Below are positions 34,874 to 46,400 of a stretch of 64,000 bases of DNA, piece after piece. The first letter of the stretch is position 1, and each line of letters opens with the position of its first letter. The notes under the pieces were generated by a model. The model did not search any database and was not told the origin of the DNA. It saw only the letters and a list, made by a program, of their open reading frames with translations. This DNA is from Panorpa germanica. Its lineage: Eukaryota; Arthropoda; Insecta; Mecoptera; Panorpidae. Location: positions 24,836,001 to 24,900,000 of the forward strand of contig OY783207.1 in the NCBI GenBank assembly GCA_963678705.1. Direction: 5' to 3'. The translations under genes and the position numbers were made by a program.

Positions 34874-36412
34874 ATGGCAATCGAAGCAACTCCCGACGAA
34901 AGCACAGAAGTGTACCGGTCATACGCATGGAATCATTTAAAGACCAAAGCAAAATTTAATCCAGAAGATAGTTGGCAAACGCTTGCGGAAGTAAAGGCTG
35001 CCGTAAACCACATTATGACGGTAAGAATAGAACAATCATGACGTCATATCCTAGTCCGGGGAACCGTTGTTGAACCGATCTCAGCCGCCTCTTGAAAACA
35101 AGGTTGTAATCAGTACTTTTTGTTTATCATGAAAACTATAAATGTAAAAAAAAATTCGTAACATGGCTTTTTGTCATGGTCTTCTACAACTTTCATTAAC
35201 ATTGTTTTGTTGCATTACGTGATGTCATAAAGAGTGCATTTTGCTCTTTTTTATAAGAGTTGCAACAAAAAGTTTGGTTAAAACGTGTAGATAACAATAT
35301 TATCAATAGCTCTTTGGAACTTATACTTTTCAAGGTAAATAAAAACTAGATTACACTCCAATAAGTAAGATGGCGGTGAAATAGCGGCCACCCTGAAAAT
35401 TCAAATTTAAATTCAGCTTTTAAAATGACGAAGCTTTCTTTTAACAATGGATCTCCCCGACTATAAGTGCAATTTGATAAGTCAATGACTTATTGAATTT
35501 CTCGCGCAGTAATTTTAAATGTAACACTGCTCTCGTCAACTTACATCTATTAATAGTCTTCAGTCAAATTTTGAGCAAACTGCGTCATTTAGTTTGTGAT
35601 TGACAGCCATTGAAAACAGATAACCTCGTGAGTTTTAACGCAAATGAAAAAAATGAATGTCGTGAGCTGATTAGGTATTATTTTTTACGTAAAAAAACCA
35701 TCACCAAAACCATGAAAGGCAGGATAAATCGTATCCACTATACAATATATTTTTTAAACAAGGGTGACCCAAATTTTCAAATATGTCGATATGTTTTCGA
35801 GGGTTTAATGATGAACCGCTTCGAATGATGGTTTTAATGAATCATACCTTTAAAATCACTCATAAATCATGATACTTCCCTAACTAGTTAACTATGTTTT
35901 GTTTAATCTGCCTGTCTTGTTTAAGGTGGATCGTCTTCCATACTGAGAAATTGTACCGATTAGTTTCTTATGTAATGTATAAATATTCATTAGAACAGTT
36001 GCAACGTAACTAGCAGGTGTTGACTTGTTCAATATAGTCGTCATTAGGCAAACAAAGGCAATAACGGGTGGAACAGTACTTTCAAAACCACGTGTCCTTT
36101 ATTTTCCAGCTTCCAATACCTCAAATGGACACCGAATTGACTCTCACAGTCCTGCAAATGTTAATAACAGAAGGGCTAGTTAAACAGAAGATTCCCGAGG
36201 GAGCAGGTCCAGTATTGTACAGCATAGTTCCGGATATAGATTCACTCGACCAGCCAGTCCCGACAGAACCAGGCCCTTCAACATCAGGGCCGTCATTAGC
36301 GGCAGTTCAGGGGTTACCAGCGCTGGCCCACATTACGGCTGGCGTATCTCTCATGCATCAAATCAACCCACTCTTTCCGATAAAGAATTTAATGGATTAT
36401 AAGCTGGACTAA
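34874..36412 (+). CDS. Array gene D: winged-helix-like protein with Pro/Ser tail
   Basis: Exons 34874-35020 and 36110-36412, phase-0 intron; 149 aa. The ATG at 34874 is preceded by AAAA. Exon 1: 'STEVYRSYAWNHLKTK', an acidic-aromatic 'EDSW', and helix 2 'LAEVKAAVNHIMT'. Exon 2: helix 3 'TELTLTVLQMLITEGLVKQK', a turn, and 'AGPVLYSIV'. This is the cleanest winged-helix pattern of the array. A 57-residue tail follows, rich in Pro, Ser and Thr (EPGPSTSGPS) and then a more hydrophobic end. The tail is not found in the sister proteins. Function not known; nucleic-acid binding is inferred from the pattern. Confidence 0.8.
35040..35900. repeat. Unclassified sequence in gene D intron
   Basis: It contains 'ggccaccctgaaaattcaaa' near 35390 and 'ggtgacccaaattttcaaat' near 35763. 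These look like opposite ends of one element, but I could not fix its borders. A 72-codon frame at 35610 is not a recognised protein. Confidence 0.3.
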
Positions 36413-36419
36413 ATCTCAT

Positions 36420-37000
36420 AATCTTGGTATAACCTTAAACTCTAAACTATTGAAAATTTATGTAATGTTTTCTCATGTTGAAATTTGTTGTAAAAATAAA
36501 ATAATTACTTTTGTTAATTTGTAAAAGTATAATTGTTAAATTAAATATATCTTTGAATTAAACTGTTATATTCATTGAAATCATTTAAAATATTTGAAAT
36601 GCAATCGAAGTAACTTATAAAAGTAGCATTTACGTAACTGTTATCACATACCACATAAGTCGTCGTCAGCTATTGGTCTTGAATTGAGCCATTTAACTAA
36701 GAGGAGGCTAATGCCTTATCAACAGATTTATTTCTGAATTTAAATGATCCCATTCTTTGCTCTCATATCAAATGCAATCCTATCTAGTCCTAAATGTTAC
36801 TATTTGTTCGACGACATCGGTCCATTTTAGCACACGTTGCGAGCTAAATCACGGACGGAAGAATCATAACTTTAAATCTTCAACATTGATAATGTACCAA
36901 CATTAACTTTTCGGTTCCGCTCCGTTTTGGTTTTTTAATTTGATTTGCTAAAGGAATCAACAACAGTGGTACCCCTGTTATGTTATTTGTTACTTTGTCG
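36420..37000. other. 3' end of gene D and spacer
   Basis: Poly(A) signal candidates (aaaataaaataa at about 36495) follow the stop. The degraded 3' block 'ttaaactgttatattcattg' is at about 36560. The rest shows nothing. Confidence 0.4.
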
Positions 37001-37254
37001 GCAGTTCTTTGTTTAGGGCAATACTTCAATGTGTAGCAAACTGTGAATCGATATCTATTATAATATTATCAGATTTCTTAAATCAATAAACAAATTTAAT
37101 TGTACTTTTTCCTGGGGCTGGAATTCTATCGTTTAATGCACTTGTACGGTAGGAAATTGGTCCAGTGATTTGGCTTGCAGTGCTGATTCTGCTCAAGGTA
37201 TAGTGGTGATACCACGAACTCACTGATTACGTTGATTTACTTAGACCATTGGAA
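37001..37254 (+). promoter_or_regulatory. Shared leader/promoter region, gene E
   Basis: Block 2 at 37001-37048 (gcagttctttgtttagggca ... agcaaactgtga). A diverged block 3 at 37161-37212 (tccagtgatttggcttgcag). Block 1 is not clear. Confidence 0.5.
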
Positions 37255-39697
37255 ATGGATTGGGATTTCCTAAAAGAAGAGGCAATCACAGAAGAAGAAA
37301 ATGGTGTGTACCGATCATTTGTAATCGATAAGTTGCGACCAAATCAATGCCATTATGCTAATGTTAATCACTGGATCACCTTTGGGGAACTTGTAGAAAA
37401 GAGTGACTGTCATTGGGTAAGCGCTTCATCTATTTCTGAATAATTTATATAAAAGCAAAGTATTGCCATCATTGGGGTTGTTAGTGGGTTAAAATATTTG
37501 CTAACATTTGTGTCTTTTTATATTTTCTAAGTACCCAAAAGTTGACGAAGGTATTATCTGTTTAAAAGTTCAAATTCTGTCCTACTGCTTAATTTTGGAA
37601 TGAGCTTGTGATAGTTCAGTTATATGTTGTGTGTTTCAATGGATATAGGAAAACGTCCCTAAGTAATCGATTTCATTTATCTTTGTTAACAACCTTTTTT
37701 TATATATAGTTTCTCGGGCTTCCTAGGCACGTAGCCTTTTATCGCCCCTAATATTGTTCTGCTTCTTCTTATACGTTATATCCAGACAACAAGAATGATC
37801 TATTCATGGCTACTGCAGTTATAAATTTCGGTTTCTCAATGAAAAAGGCAGGAAGCGTCTGCGAAGTATGTAGCACCGCCCTTTGGAGTCCATTTCTTGC
37901 CATTGCTGTATTTTTACATTGCCACAGAATGTGGTCAGGGTCTGCCTCCTTTTCACCACATTCGCATTTTGTTTCTTGCTAGATATTTCAGAGCTCCAGT
38001 ATGATTCATTCTTAGTCTTGAGGTCATTGTTATTAATCTTCTTGGCCATTGTAGTTTGGCACACCATGGCTTACGTCTCAGTATTGGTTGTATTTTATAA
38101 AATTCTCTACCTTTATCAGAATTATCTCACTTGTGTTGCCAATTTTTCATTTCATTTTTTTGTAACTCTGCTTTCATATCTGATTTTATAAAATATGAAA
38201 TATATTTATCACATGAAGCAACTACCTTGGCCATTTGATCAGCTTTTTCATTTCCCTTAATTCCCTTATGTGACGGTATCCAAATTAGGTTAATATTTTG
38301 GCACTTATCTATTTCCCTATTTATTTTTTCTTTGACATAATAAATTTTGTTGTCTAATTTTGTATTGATTAACGACTGTATGACTGATAACGAGTCGGAT
38401 AATATTAAAGTGTTGTCTCTGTCATCAGTAATGATTAGATCCACAACTAGATCTATGGCACATAACTCAGCTGTATATATGGATGCTTGATTATGAAGGT
38501 TGTAAATTCTGCTATTGTTAATATCTACTACTGCTGCACCCACTCCATCTGCTTCTTTTGAGCCGTCAGTATATAATTTGTTTACAACCTTTATAAGTTA
38601 AAAATTGCGTTGTAAAAGAACATTTAATTGAAATATAGGTTAATATATTTATATTGGCAGTTTTTTTTACTGGTGAATTTTCAAGTCCCATTTCGTAGTC
38701 ACTGCTGTTATCTCTTTTCCTCTCTGTTGTATAACAGAGAGGAAAATTATTTGGAAAATAAACGGTAGGAAACGGACAACGTCAAAGACTAAAGAAATTT
38801 TAATTTTTATTTATACTTTTAATGGTTTAAGGACAAAAATGATTACTTTAATAATGTATTAATTGAAATGGTAGCCATGTTACCCACTAAACAGAGTTAC
38901 GCGTGTTTGTGATGAATTTTTGTAATATACATCTGCTTTTCCCCGTTTACATAAAACTTCTTTAGTAGACCGTTAGAATCTTAAGGGTCGTTCCAAGGAT
39001 TAATTGCTTTTCGATGAAATATTGCTTGAATTGAAACATGAATTAATATTAGATAGGAAAACATCCATGTTTTGTGTTTAGCGGGTATGACAATCCATTT
39101 ATGTGTGTTTCTTGAGACAGGTGTAAATGGTATTTCAGTTATCTGTTTTGAATTCTACTATAAGTAGGTAGAATTATATTTTTTAATAAATTTTGATCTA
39201 CTGGATGATTAAAAAGACAAAAATGACTATTTTATTGGTTATTAAAAGTCCTTTTAGACAGTTTTATCTATATATTGTAAAGTTTTATAGAAATTAAGAC
39301 ATGGTTCATAAACCAATTTATTAAAATTCATTTTATTTTCTACATGCTTAGCTATTTCCAAGTAGATATGTGACTTAGACTTCGAATTAGTGTCTTGCAC
39401 ATATACATACAAAATTTCTTATATTTTGTTAGATTTATTTTTTTGTCAGGTTGTTGCAGCGGACATTGAATGCTATAAATTGAGTGTTGATGTTTCCTAC
39501 CAAATTCAAAATAAATGTTATTATTCTAGCTCTTCGTAAGACCGTTAACCGCGACTAAACTGAATGATATCATAAATGGGTTACTAGAAGACCACCTAAT
39601 TGAAGAACGGACGCGGCCGTCAGATGGCAGAAGAGTGTATGCGCTGTCACCTTTGCTTCGAGGGTATTCGCTTCGACGTGAGCCTGCGAATGAGTAA
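37255..39697 (+). CDS. Array gene E: small split winged-helix-like protein
   Basis: Exons 37255-37416 and 39530-39697, phase-0 intron; 109 aa. The ATG is at 37255; the TTG two codons earlier is not a plausible start in an animal. Exon 1: acidic 'EEAITEEENGVYRSFVIDKL', a loop with 'HW', then 'TFGELVEKSDCHW'. Exon 2: 'ATKLNDIINGLLEDHLIEER', a turn, 'DGRRVYALS', and a basic tail (LLRGYSLRREPANE). The 'VYRS' and 'L..L.E' patterns tie it to genes D and F. The 2.1 kb intron carries an antisense non-LTR copy at 37697-38600. Function unknown. Confidence 0.75.
37697..38600 (-). mobile_element. Non-LTR element 3' fragment with RNase H
   Basis: The minus-strand frame at 38127-38543 reads as RNase HI: 'ASIYTAELCAIDLVVDLI', 'LILSDSLSVIQSL' and 'IWIPSHKGIKGNEKADQMAK'. 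Catalytic-type E, D and the late N/D positions are visible. It is followed by the C-terminal Cys region and a 3' UTR shared with 31680-32095. It is 5'-truncated and the frame is broken after the RNase H. Inserted in the intron of gene E in antisense. Confidence 0.87.
38700..39330. repeat. Diverged copy of the 640-bp TIR family
   Basis: A hairpin 'ctcttttcctctctgttgta' at about 38710, and at 39210-39310 phrases 'aaaaagacaaaaatgactat' and 'gttttatagaaattaagaca', match the 45.6-46.2 kb element in the same order. It is old and eroded, and lies in the intron of gene E. Confidence 0.5.
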
Positions 39698-39889
39698 CCT
39701 GTCAAATTCCCTAACTGTAATGCTAAACGATAACGTTAAGTTAACAATACAGAGCCAGATAGTAATTGATGGTATACAAAATATTGTAATCCTTATATCT
39801 GGCAATACTTTAGGTCGTTAACTGTTAAATGTTAGGGAATGCAACTACGAGTATAGGGATATGAACGCAAAACTTTTGAATATGGAATT

Positions 39890-39995
39890 TGTTTATATCG
39901 ATTTACAGTTTGTTATTGTTACAATCAACTATTTATTATTGTAAATTTTGAAATGTATTTTTGTAAAAGTATTAATAGAATAAAATGTTATCTTA
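39890..39995 (+). promoter_or_regulatory. 3' UTR block and poly(A) signal, gene E
   Basis: 'tttatatcgatttacagttt', 'attgtaaattttgaaatgta' and AATAAAATGTTAT. The same phrases follow gene F at about 44050-44155, which makes E and F a close pair by their 3' ends. Confidence 0.6.
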
Positions 39996-39999
39996 GCCC

Positions 40000-41290
40000 A
40001 ACCTTTTTATATATTTTCAAAATCTACCCTTAACATTTACGTAACATAATTTCCACACAAATGTTTATGGAGTTCTTTATCTTAGAAGAATTGGAATGTG
40101 AGCCAGACACTACATTCTATAAAAGCCAATGGCTTTGCCAGGGTGCGCGTGCCCAAGAACACACCACGTGTGGAGTCCCTTGAACAAGTCCCTGAATAAC
40201 AACACAATCTAGATAGGTAAGATTACTTCTACAACAATATGCTTACTTGTACTGGTTAAAATATTGTTGCTGACGTTGTTGGAAGCAAAGGTCGAAGATT
40301 ATAGGTACCTCTCTTAAGCTGGTTGGACCAACTGGGCAGAATCGTTCAGATCGACTTAGGCGACGGTACAAAATCTTAAAATTTCTATTTTAAGGAGGTA
40401 CAAGACTTTTATGTAAATGATGAAAATGTCGTGAAATTTGGAGGATCAATAAGGTCTCAAAATTCTAGTGACCTAAGGTTCATAGTTTTCTTTTTACAAT
40501 TGATTTAAAATAGCCAATTTCGATACATATCATAACTTTTAAGTCAATTTCACCACATAAAATAACTTTTAACTATGAAAAAATGTTGACACAGTTTTCA
40601 AAAAACTACGTGTACATAAAAAAATCTGTTTTGAAGCTATTGGAATAAGAAAATTATCACAAGGATGCCTATTTATAAATATAAATAAATAAAAGCAGTC
40701 AAAAACAGTAAATGTGGGTTATGAACCGGCATTTACTTAATTAAATTTTTAATATTAATTCGTTTAATTAATTAATTCGAATTAATATTATTTCGTCATT
40801 CGTATTACCGAGAGATAATATTTTTGCATTGGCGGTACGTTCTGTACCTTCTTAACGGTACAAATTATGTTACTTCTAATACATATGAGTAAGAATTAAT
40901 TCTGCTCGTGCAAAAAGACACTTTACTCTTGAGTAAAACAGATTTGAATTCAATTAGAGGTTGTTTTAAACAGTTTGATTTTGGTTGAACAGTTTGGAAG
41001 AATTTCGGCTGAAAATATTATTCTACTTGTCTTTTCGATATATTAATTTTTATGTTCACTATTACGTCCCTAATGTGTGTGCAAAGATTCGTTTCGAAAA
41101 ACATGGGTCAAATTTACTTTTTTTGCAAATGATGAATATCATATAAGCGATATACTCGTATATCATATCATGCGAGATTCACTGAAGACATAACTTTGAA
41201 TGTTAAACAAATGCACTAATTTATCAATCAACTTGCAATGAACAAAACTGCATGACGTTTTAATACAAACTTTTGGTTTTATATTTAAAA
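40000..41290. other. Spacer with repeats; isolated TATA-like site
   Basis: At 40118-40124 a TATAAAA is followed by a locally GC-rich stretch and a donor-like 'taggtaagat' near 40216. I cannot connect it to a downstream exon. 40385-40745 is a dispersed repeat listed separately. No gene supported. Confidence 0.35.
40385..40745 (+). repeat. Dispersed repeat, + orientation
   Basis: It opens with 'ttaaggaggtacaagac' and contains 'gatgaaaatgtcgtgaaatt', 'tttcaccacat' and 'tgtgggttatgaaccggc'. A + copy is at 63325-63680 and an inverted copy at 44480-44800. Confidence 0.75.
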
Positions 41291-41300
41291 TCACTTTCCA

Positions 41301-41616
41301 GTTCAGTCCTGCCTGGTTTTATTGTATTGTTTTGATGCTTAGAAAATTAAAAACAGTGTTACTAGTGTTATAGTATTATTGGTTGCATTGTCTTTAGTTC
41401 TTTGTAGTCAATTATTTGAATTCAAAGCAAACTGTGTGTTCCTTTTGATCATAAAGTTAACCACTGAAGAATTTGAACGAATCTGTTGCAAGTACTAAAT
41501 AAATTAAATTGGTTTAGTGATTCTGCTGTCAGTAGTGATACCCGTCAACACAGGTGTAAGGAAACCCTGAGCTCACTTTGTGTTTGTGATCACTTGATTT
41601 ACTTATTCAAGAGATA
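41301..41616 (+). promoter_or_regulatory. Shared leader/promoter region, gene F
   Basis: Block 1 at 41301-41330 (gttcagtcctgcctggtttt). Block 2 at 41391-41436 (tttagttctttgtagtcaat ... agcaaactgtg). Block 3 at 41511-41566 (ggtttagtgattctgctgtc ... cccgtcaacacaggtgtaag). All three are well kept. Confidence 0.65.
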
Positions 41617-44002
41617 ATGGATAAAATAGATTGGACAACAAGAGCAAATAACGTGTACAAATCCCTGGTGTTGGAATATTTGTCAACAGGGAGAACACAT
41701 TATCTCGCTCAAAGATTGGATCCCTGGCGTTCAGTTGATCAAATTCAGGCCGTCTGCAATGACCGCGTGGTAGTGAGTATTAAATCATTATCCCATATGA
41801 TCCATTCCATATTTTACTTCCAACTGAATGAATTCTTCTTATTTGATCTGTATCTTGTTGCGCGATGTATAGACTATACGATGTTTTGGATTTCTTTGGT
41901 TTCTTTTATTATTTTGTTGTTTGCTGCAGCTGTTTTGTTTCTATAAATGTCCCATTTTTACATCGCGTCATTAAATTGCAACTAATTTAAATAAAACAAT
42001 TGTTCGCAAAGGCAGTTCACTAGTAAACCACTGAATTTGATCAATTTTAATAAAGATGTAGATAAGTTTTTTCAATTTTATTATAAAATTTCAAATGTTT
42101 TGGGCAGCTATATAAAAAGGCATAATTTTATCGTATATATCGTATAACGGTTTTACGGAGCTAAAATTTTGGCTTTTATTTAAATTGTTAGACGAATTAG
42201 TAAAAAATATATAAAGATTTAAAGTTGATATCCCATGCATAGGAACTCCTTAATGTGTTGTCATGTTTAGCGTTCGTTAGCATGCCCAACACTACAACGT
42301 TGTAGTGGACAGCGTTGTCCCATTTCTCAACAACGTGAATATGTACATAAAGGCTAACATGTACTAAGTACAGTGTCCGAAAGAAATAAAACACTTGTAG
42401 AATATATGGAGTATACTGTTTGCACCTAAAATCTGACTATACTTTTGCCAACGGTTGTAACTAGTGAACCACCTTAAGCATATAATATTTTACGTAGAAT
42501 TTCATTGTTTTTCACACGTAGTCAGAATTATGTTTAGTATTTCAGTAAAATAATTTTTCATTCAATATTGCCAGCTATGTCGTTGCTTATCTGTAGTACA
42601 GAACACATTTCTGCTTTATTTCATACAGTGAGATCTCGCATAACGCTGTCCCCAAACTTTACCAAGTGTATCAAGAAATTTGTGCTAAAAAAACGCTGGA
42701 CCCGTTGCGCACTTTTTTTCCTATCTTTAAATTAGTAAAGTTATTTTTGTCTTCCATTGAAAACTAATATGAATGTTATCTTGTTTTCCAGATAAGAATA
42801 ACGTTATAGGCTGATCAAAAAGAAGTGCAAAACAAGTGTAACATTTTTAAGAATCAAAAACCACACGAAAACTAATAAGTACAGTACAGTACATTGTATA
42901 CGTCCGTCAAGATAGACATTTGAAATAACAAAAATTGCCGGAGAGCCAAATATTGGTGGAGAGCAGGGGTTTATCATTACAAATAAAGTTTTAAAAATCC
43001 TCATCGATTCTATGTGTGCTTCAAAAGTTATTCGGGGTCAAAGGTCAAAATTTGAGGTTTTTTGGATTTTTCTCGAAAACGGTAAGTTTTATCAAAGAAA
43101 AAACCTCAAACCAAAGTTGTAGATCTTAAAATTCTCTACTAAAATGGTCCTAATGAATGTGACTCTTAGAATCGCGATATCTCAGAAATGGTAACTCTTA
43201 GGGAAAAAACATAACGACCATTTTTGTAGAGAATTTTAAGATCTACAACTTTGGTTTGAGGTTTTTTTTTGGATAAAGCTTACCGTTTTTGAGAAAAATC
43301 CAAAAAAGCTCAAATTTTGACCTTTTCCCCGAATAACCTTTGAAGCACACATAGAATCGAAGGGGATTTTTAAAACTTTATTTGTAATGGTAAACCCCTG
43401 CTCTCCACCAATATTTCGCTCTCCGGGAATTTTTGTTATTTGACTACTATTTTTATGTTTAAATTGACCGGATTGATAGCTTAGCTGCGCAACAGACAAT
43501 AAAGGGTCGGCGTCAATGTAATCAACATACGCATGAACCATAAAATTAACCCGGACGTATGAATTGAAGATAACCTCACAACAATAATGTAGAGGCTTCA
43601 TCTCATGATAAAGTGTGATAATGCGTGGCCTTAGTCTTCGCGAAATAAACGAATAAATAAACAGCCACCTGTATCTTTCTAGTTTGTTTGCTGTTTTAGT
43701 TTGCTAATGCATAGATTAATCTTGTTGTCGGAATATAAAGTTAAAAAAACAAAACCAGAATATTATTATGCGATAAAAGGCTACGTGCATAGGAAGCCCA
43801 AAATCATAAATAAAATTAAGAAAACAATATTTGATAAGCGAATTATATTGTACTGAGGAGTGTTATTATTTTCCAGGATGTAGTTGATCCTATGGACGAA
43901 GCCAAGACCATTGAGATTCTGGAGTATATGGTGGATCAGAAGATATTTAAAAAGCGCGTACGAGAAGAAGATGGCGCAGTACAGTATGCGTGTCTACCAT
44001 GA
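41617..44002 (+). CDS. Array gene F: small split winged-helix-like protein
   Basis: Exons 41617-41772 and 43877-44002, phase-0 intron; 93 aa. Exon 1: 'TTRANNVYKSLVLEYLSTGR', then 'DPWRSVDQIQAVCNDRVV'. Exon 2: 'DEAKTIEILEYMVDQKIFKK', a turn, then 'EDGAVQYACLP' and the stop. The Y.S...L.YL helix resembles gene C and the 'W.sv.Q' segment resembles gene H. It ends right after the wing, so it is close to a minimal domain. The intron contains a long inverted repeat (42.9-43.5 kb). Function unknown. Confidence 0.77.
42900..43490. mobile_element. Foldback element with ~250-base arms, in gene F intron
   Basis: The left arm (about 42900-43150) and right arm (about 43225-43480) are inverted copies. 'ttgccggagagccaaatatt' pairs with the segment ending '...gctctccgggaatttttg', and 'caaagttgtagatcttaaaa' with 'ttttaagatctacaactttg'. 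The centre is about 75 bases. The pre-mRNA of gene F would carry a very long hairpin. Single-arm relatives are at 4984-5295 and 56503-56640. A small piece at 43765-43800 matches the 3' UTR of the 37.7-kb non-LTR copy. Confidence 0.85.
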
Positions 44003-44044
44003 AACCCGGCCTCGTTAAGAAGACTAAAAACATTTAATATGTAA

Positions 44045-44160
44045 TTTAGTTATATCGATCTGTATGGATTATTATGGGAAAAATCAACTACCTGTTTATA
44101 GTAAATTTTGAAATGTATTATTGTAAAAGTAACAATTTATATAAAATAAAATGTTAAATT
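44045..44160 (+). promoter_or_regulatory. 3' UTR block and poly(A) signal, gene F
   Basis: 'gttatatcgatctgtatgga', 'gtaaattttgaaatgtatta' and AATAAAATGTTAAAT, in the same order as after gene E. Confidence 0.6.
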
Positions 44161-44479
44161 TCATCTAATTCTTTAATACATTTGCAATACCCTTTTAATG
44201 AACACGAAAGTAACATATGAACATAACATTTACGTATCTATTAACTTTAAACATTCTACTACTTAAGGAGGTACAGGACGAACCGCCAATGCAAGAAGTA
44301 AATATCTCGGTAATGCGAAATGTTACATACGAAATAAATGAGGGACGAACAAATATCGAGACTATAGCTTTACGAATAAATTGTTCAATTTCCAATTAAA
44401 TGGTTTGTTGTCAAATTTAATATTTAAAAAAAGTCATAATAAATTTGACAACATTAACTGTGTTTTACTGCTTTTATTT

Positions 44480-44800
44480 AAGTTATTCGAAAATAGACAT
44501 CCTTGAGATAATTTTCTTTTTTAAAAATAGTTTCGAAAAAGATTTTTTTTATATACACGCAGTTTTTGAAACCTGTGTCAACATTTTTTCATAGCTAAAA
44601 GTTATAATTAATAAATGGTGAAATTGAGTTCAAATTTATGATATAGTATATGAAAATTAACTGTTTTAAATCATTTCTAAAAATAAAACTGTGAATCCTA
44701 GGTTACTGAAATTTTGAGACAGTATGTATTTTAACTATTTTTATCGACCCTCCAAGTTTGACGACATTTTCATTACGTAAAGGTCTATCTTGTGTACTCA
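44480..44800 (-). repeat. Dispersed repeat, inverted copy
   Basis: This is the reverse complement of the 40385-40745 family (for example 'gtgtcaacattttttcatag' and 'ccctccaagtttgacgac'). With the + copy at 40.4 kb it brackets gene F in inverted orientation. Confidence 0.7.
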
Positions 44801-44802
44801 TT

Positions 44803-45300
44803 TTTAAAGGTCGATTTTTCAATTGTTGATTATGAGCTTGATGTTAATAAATGTGTGTAGGCGTTTCTATTTTATTAAATATCTAAATGTAACGGAGATA
44901 TAGCAATTAAAAATTTGAATTGTAGTTTTAGCGCTACAGATGTCGGCCATATTTATGACGTTTCTATGTAATCCGATAGGTCAGTTATTTGTTGATTCGG
45001 TCAGTGCTGTGGTAATGTTTCCTAACTGTTGGTATTCCTGTGTACCTAGTACGCATGCGTTAGTTAGCAAAGAATAATAAGTTTTTATTTTATTTAACCC
45101 TGCTAAGGCAGACATAATATTGAAATTTTATTGTTTTTTTGAAACAGCTTTAACTAATATTTGATATTTTGATATATAAATACATATAGCACAGATTTAT
45201 GATCTGTAAGGTTGGCAACCTGAAAACTTGTCAGACTTTTGTCATGAATATACTATCTCTTTTACGCTCTGTTTTATAAAGGAGATAGCAACAGAGCGGA
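44803..45300. mobile_element. Truncated copy of the 640-bp TIR family
   Basis: It begins 'aaggtcgatttttcaattgt' and follows the 45.6-kb copy through 'taacggagatatagcaatta' and 'gaataataagtttttatttt' to a hairpin at 45257-45287. The right terminal repeat is missing; another hairpin of the type is at 45403-45437. Confidence 0.75.
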
Positions 45301-45610
45301 CATGGGGTCACATGTCTTGGATGCTAAATCCTGTAACATATCGCACTATTAAAGGCTAGGCTAGTTATTTGTTATATGTATAAGAGTTCTATGTTAAGTA
45401 TGCTATCTCTTTTACGTTCTGTTGTATAATAGAGATGACAACTAAACATAACTGACAAAAGTGACTTAGCTGTATTAGTAAACCGTTAAGTATTTAAAAC
45501 ATGAAACATATTGTAATACTTCTAAAATATATAATTTAAGCAATGTATAAAAAACCTTTTTATTCTATTCATAAGAGAACAGTTTCCCTGAAACAGAATA
45601 AGAACTTGGG

Positions 45611-46249
45611 AATGGGCTTGTGTCCTCATTCTTTAGTGGTCGATTTTTCAATTGTTGATTGAAATTGATGTTAATAAATGTGTATTGGCGTGTCTATTTT
45701 ATTAAATATCTAAATATTGACGAAGATATAGCAATTAAAAATTTGATTTGTAGTTTTAGCGCTAGAAATGGTCGGCCATATTTTTATGACGTGAAATGTA
45801 TTTTAACGTCAGTTATTTGTTGAGTAGGTCAGTGCAGTGGTAATGTTTTGTAGCTGTTGGTAGTCAAATAATCAAATCAAGTCAAAGAATAATAAGTTTT
45901 TATTTTATTTAACCCTGCTAAGGCAGACATAATATTGAAATTTTATTGTTCCTTGAAATAGCTGTAAATAATATTTGATATTTTGATATATAAATACATA
46001 TAGCAGAGATTTATGAGCTGAAAGGTTGGTAACCTTACACAAGCATTGTGATGTCACATGCATTTGGAGTTTGTACAACGTTGAATCCCTTTAATAATTA
46101 AAGAGACAAAATGACTTTTTTAATTGTTAATATCTCCCACCATATAATGAGTTATTAAAAAATAATTGAACATATGAGGTTCTAGTAACCCACTTTATCA
46201 ATATATAGTACAGTTTTATAAAAATTAAGACATAGGACACAAGCCCATT
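45611..46249. mobile_element. 639-bp nonautonomous DNA element with 16-bp TIRs
   Basis: AATGGGCTTGTGTCCT at 45611-45626 is exactly inverted at 46234-46249. This is the full-length reference copy; others are at 16.4, 44.8, 10.2, 38.7 and 52.7-53.1 kb. No transposase frame. I could not assign a superfamily from the ends. Confidence 0.85.
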
Positions 46250-46400
46250 AAACTCGCAAATATAAATTTGTTAATTACTTTCGGCTCCCAGAAAGTACAC
46301 ATTAACTGCGAAACTAAAATAAAGATGGAGAAGGGGTGAAACTTTTAAGTCTTCGCCTTGAATAAATCTTAGATCCGGATCTGTTTGTTGCATTTTCATT

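Noticed and set aside
35610-35828. 72-codon frame in the gene D intron
   Set aside because: It is Lys/Arg-rich with no match to the array core or a known domain, and lies in what appears to be repeat sequence.
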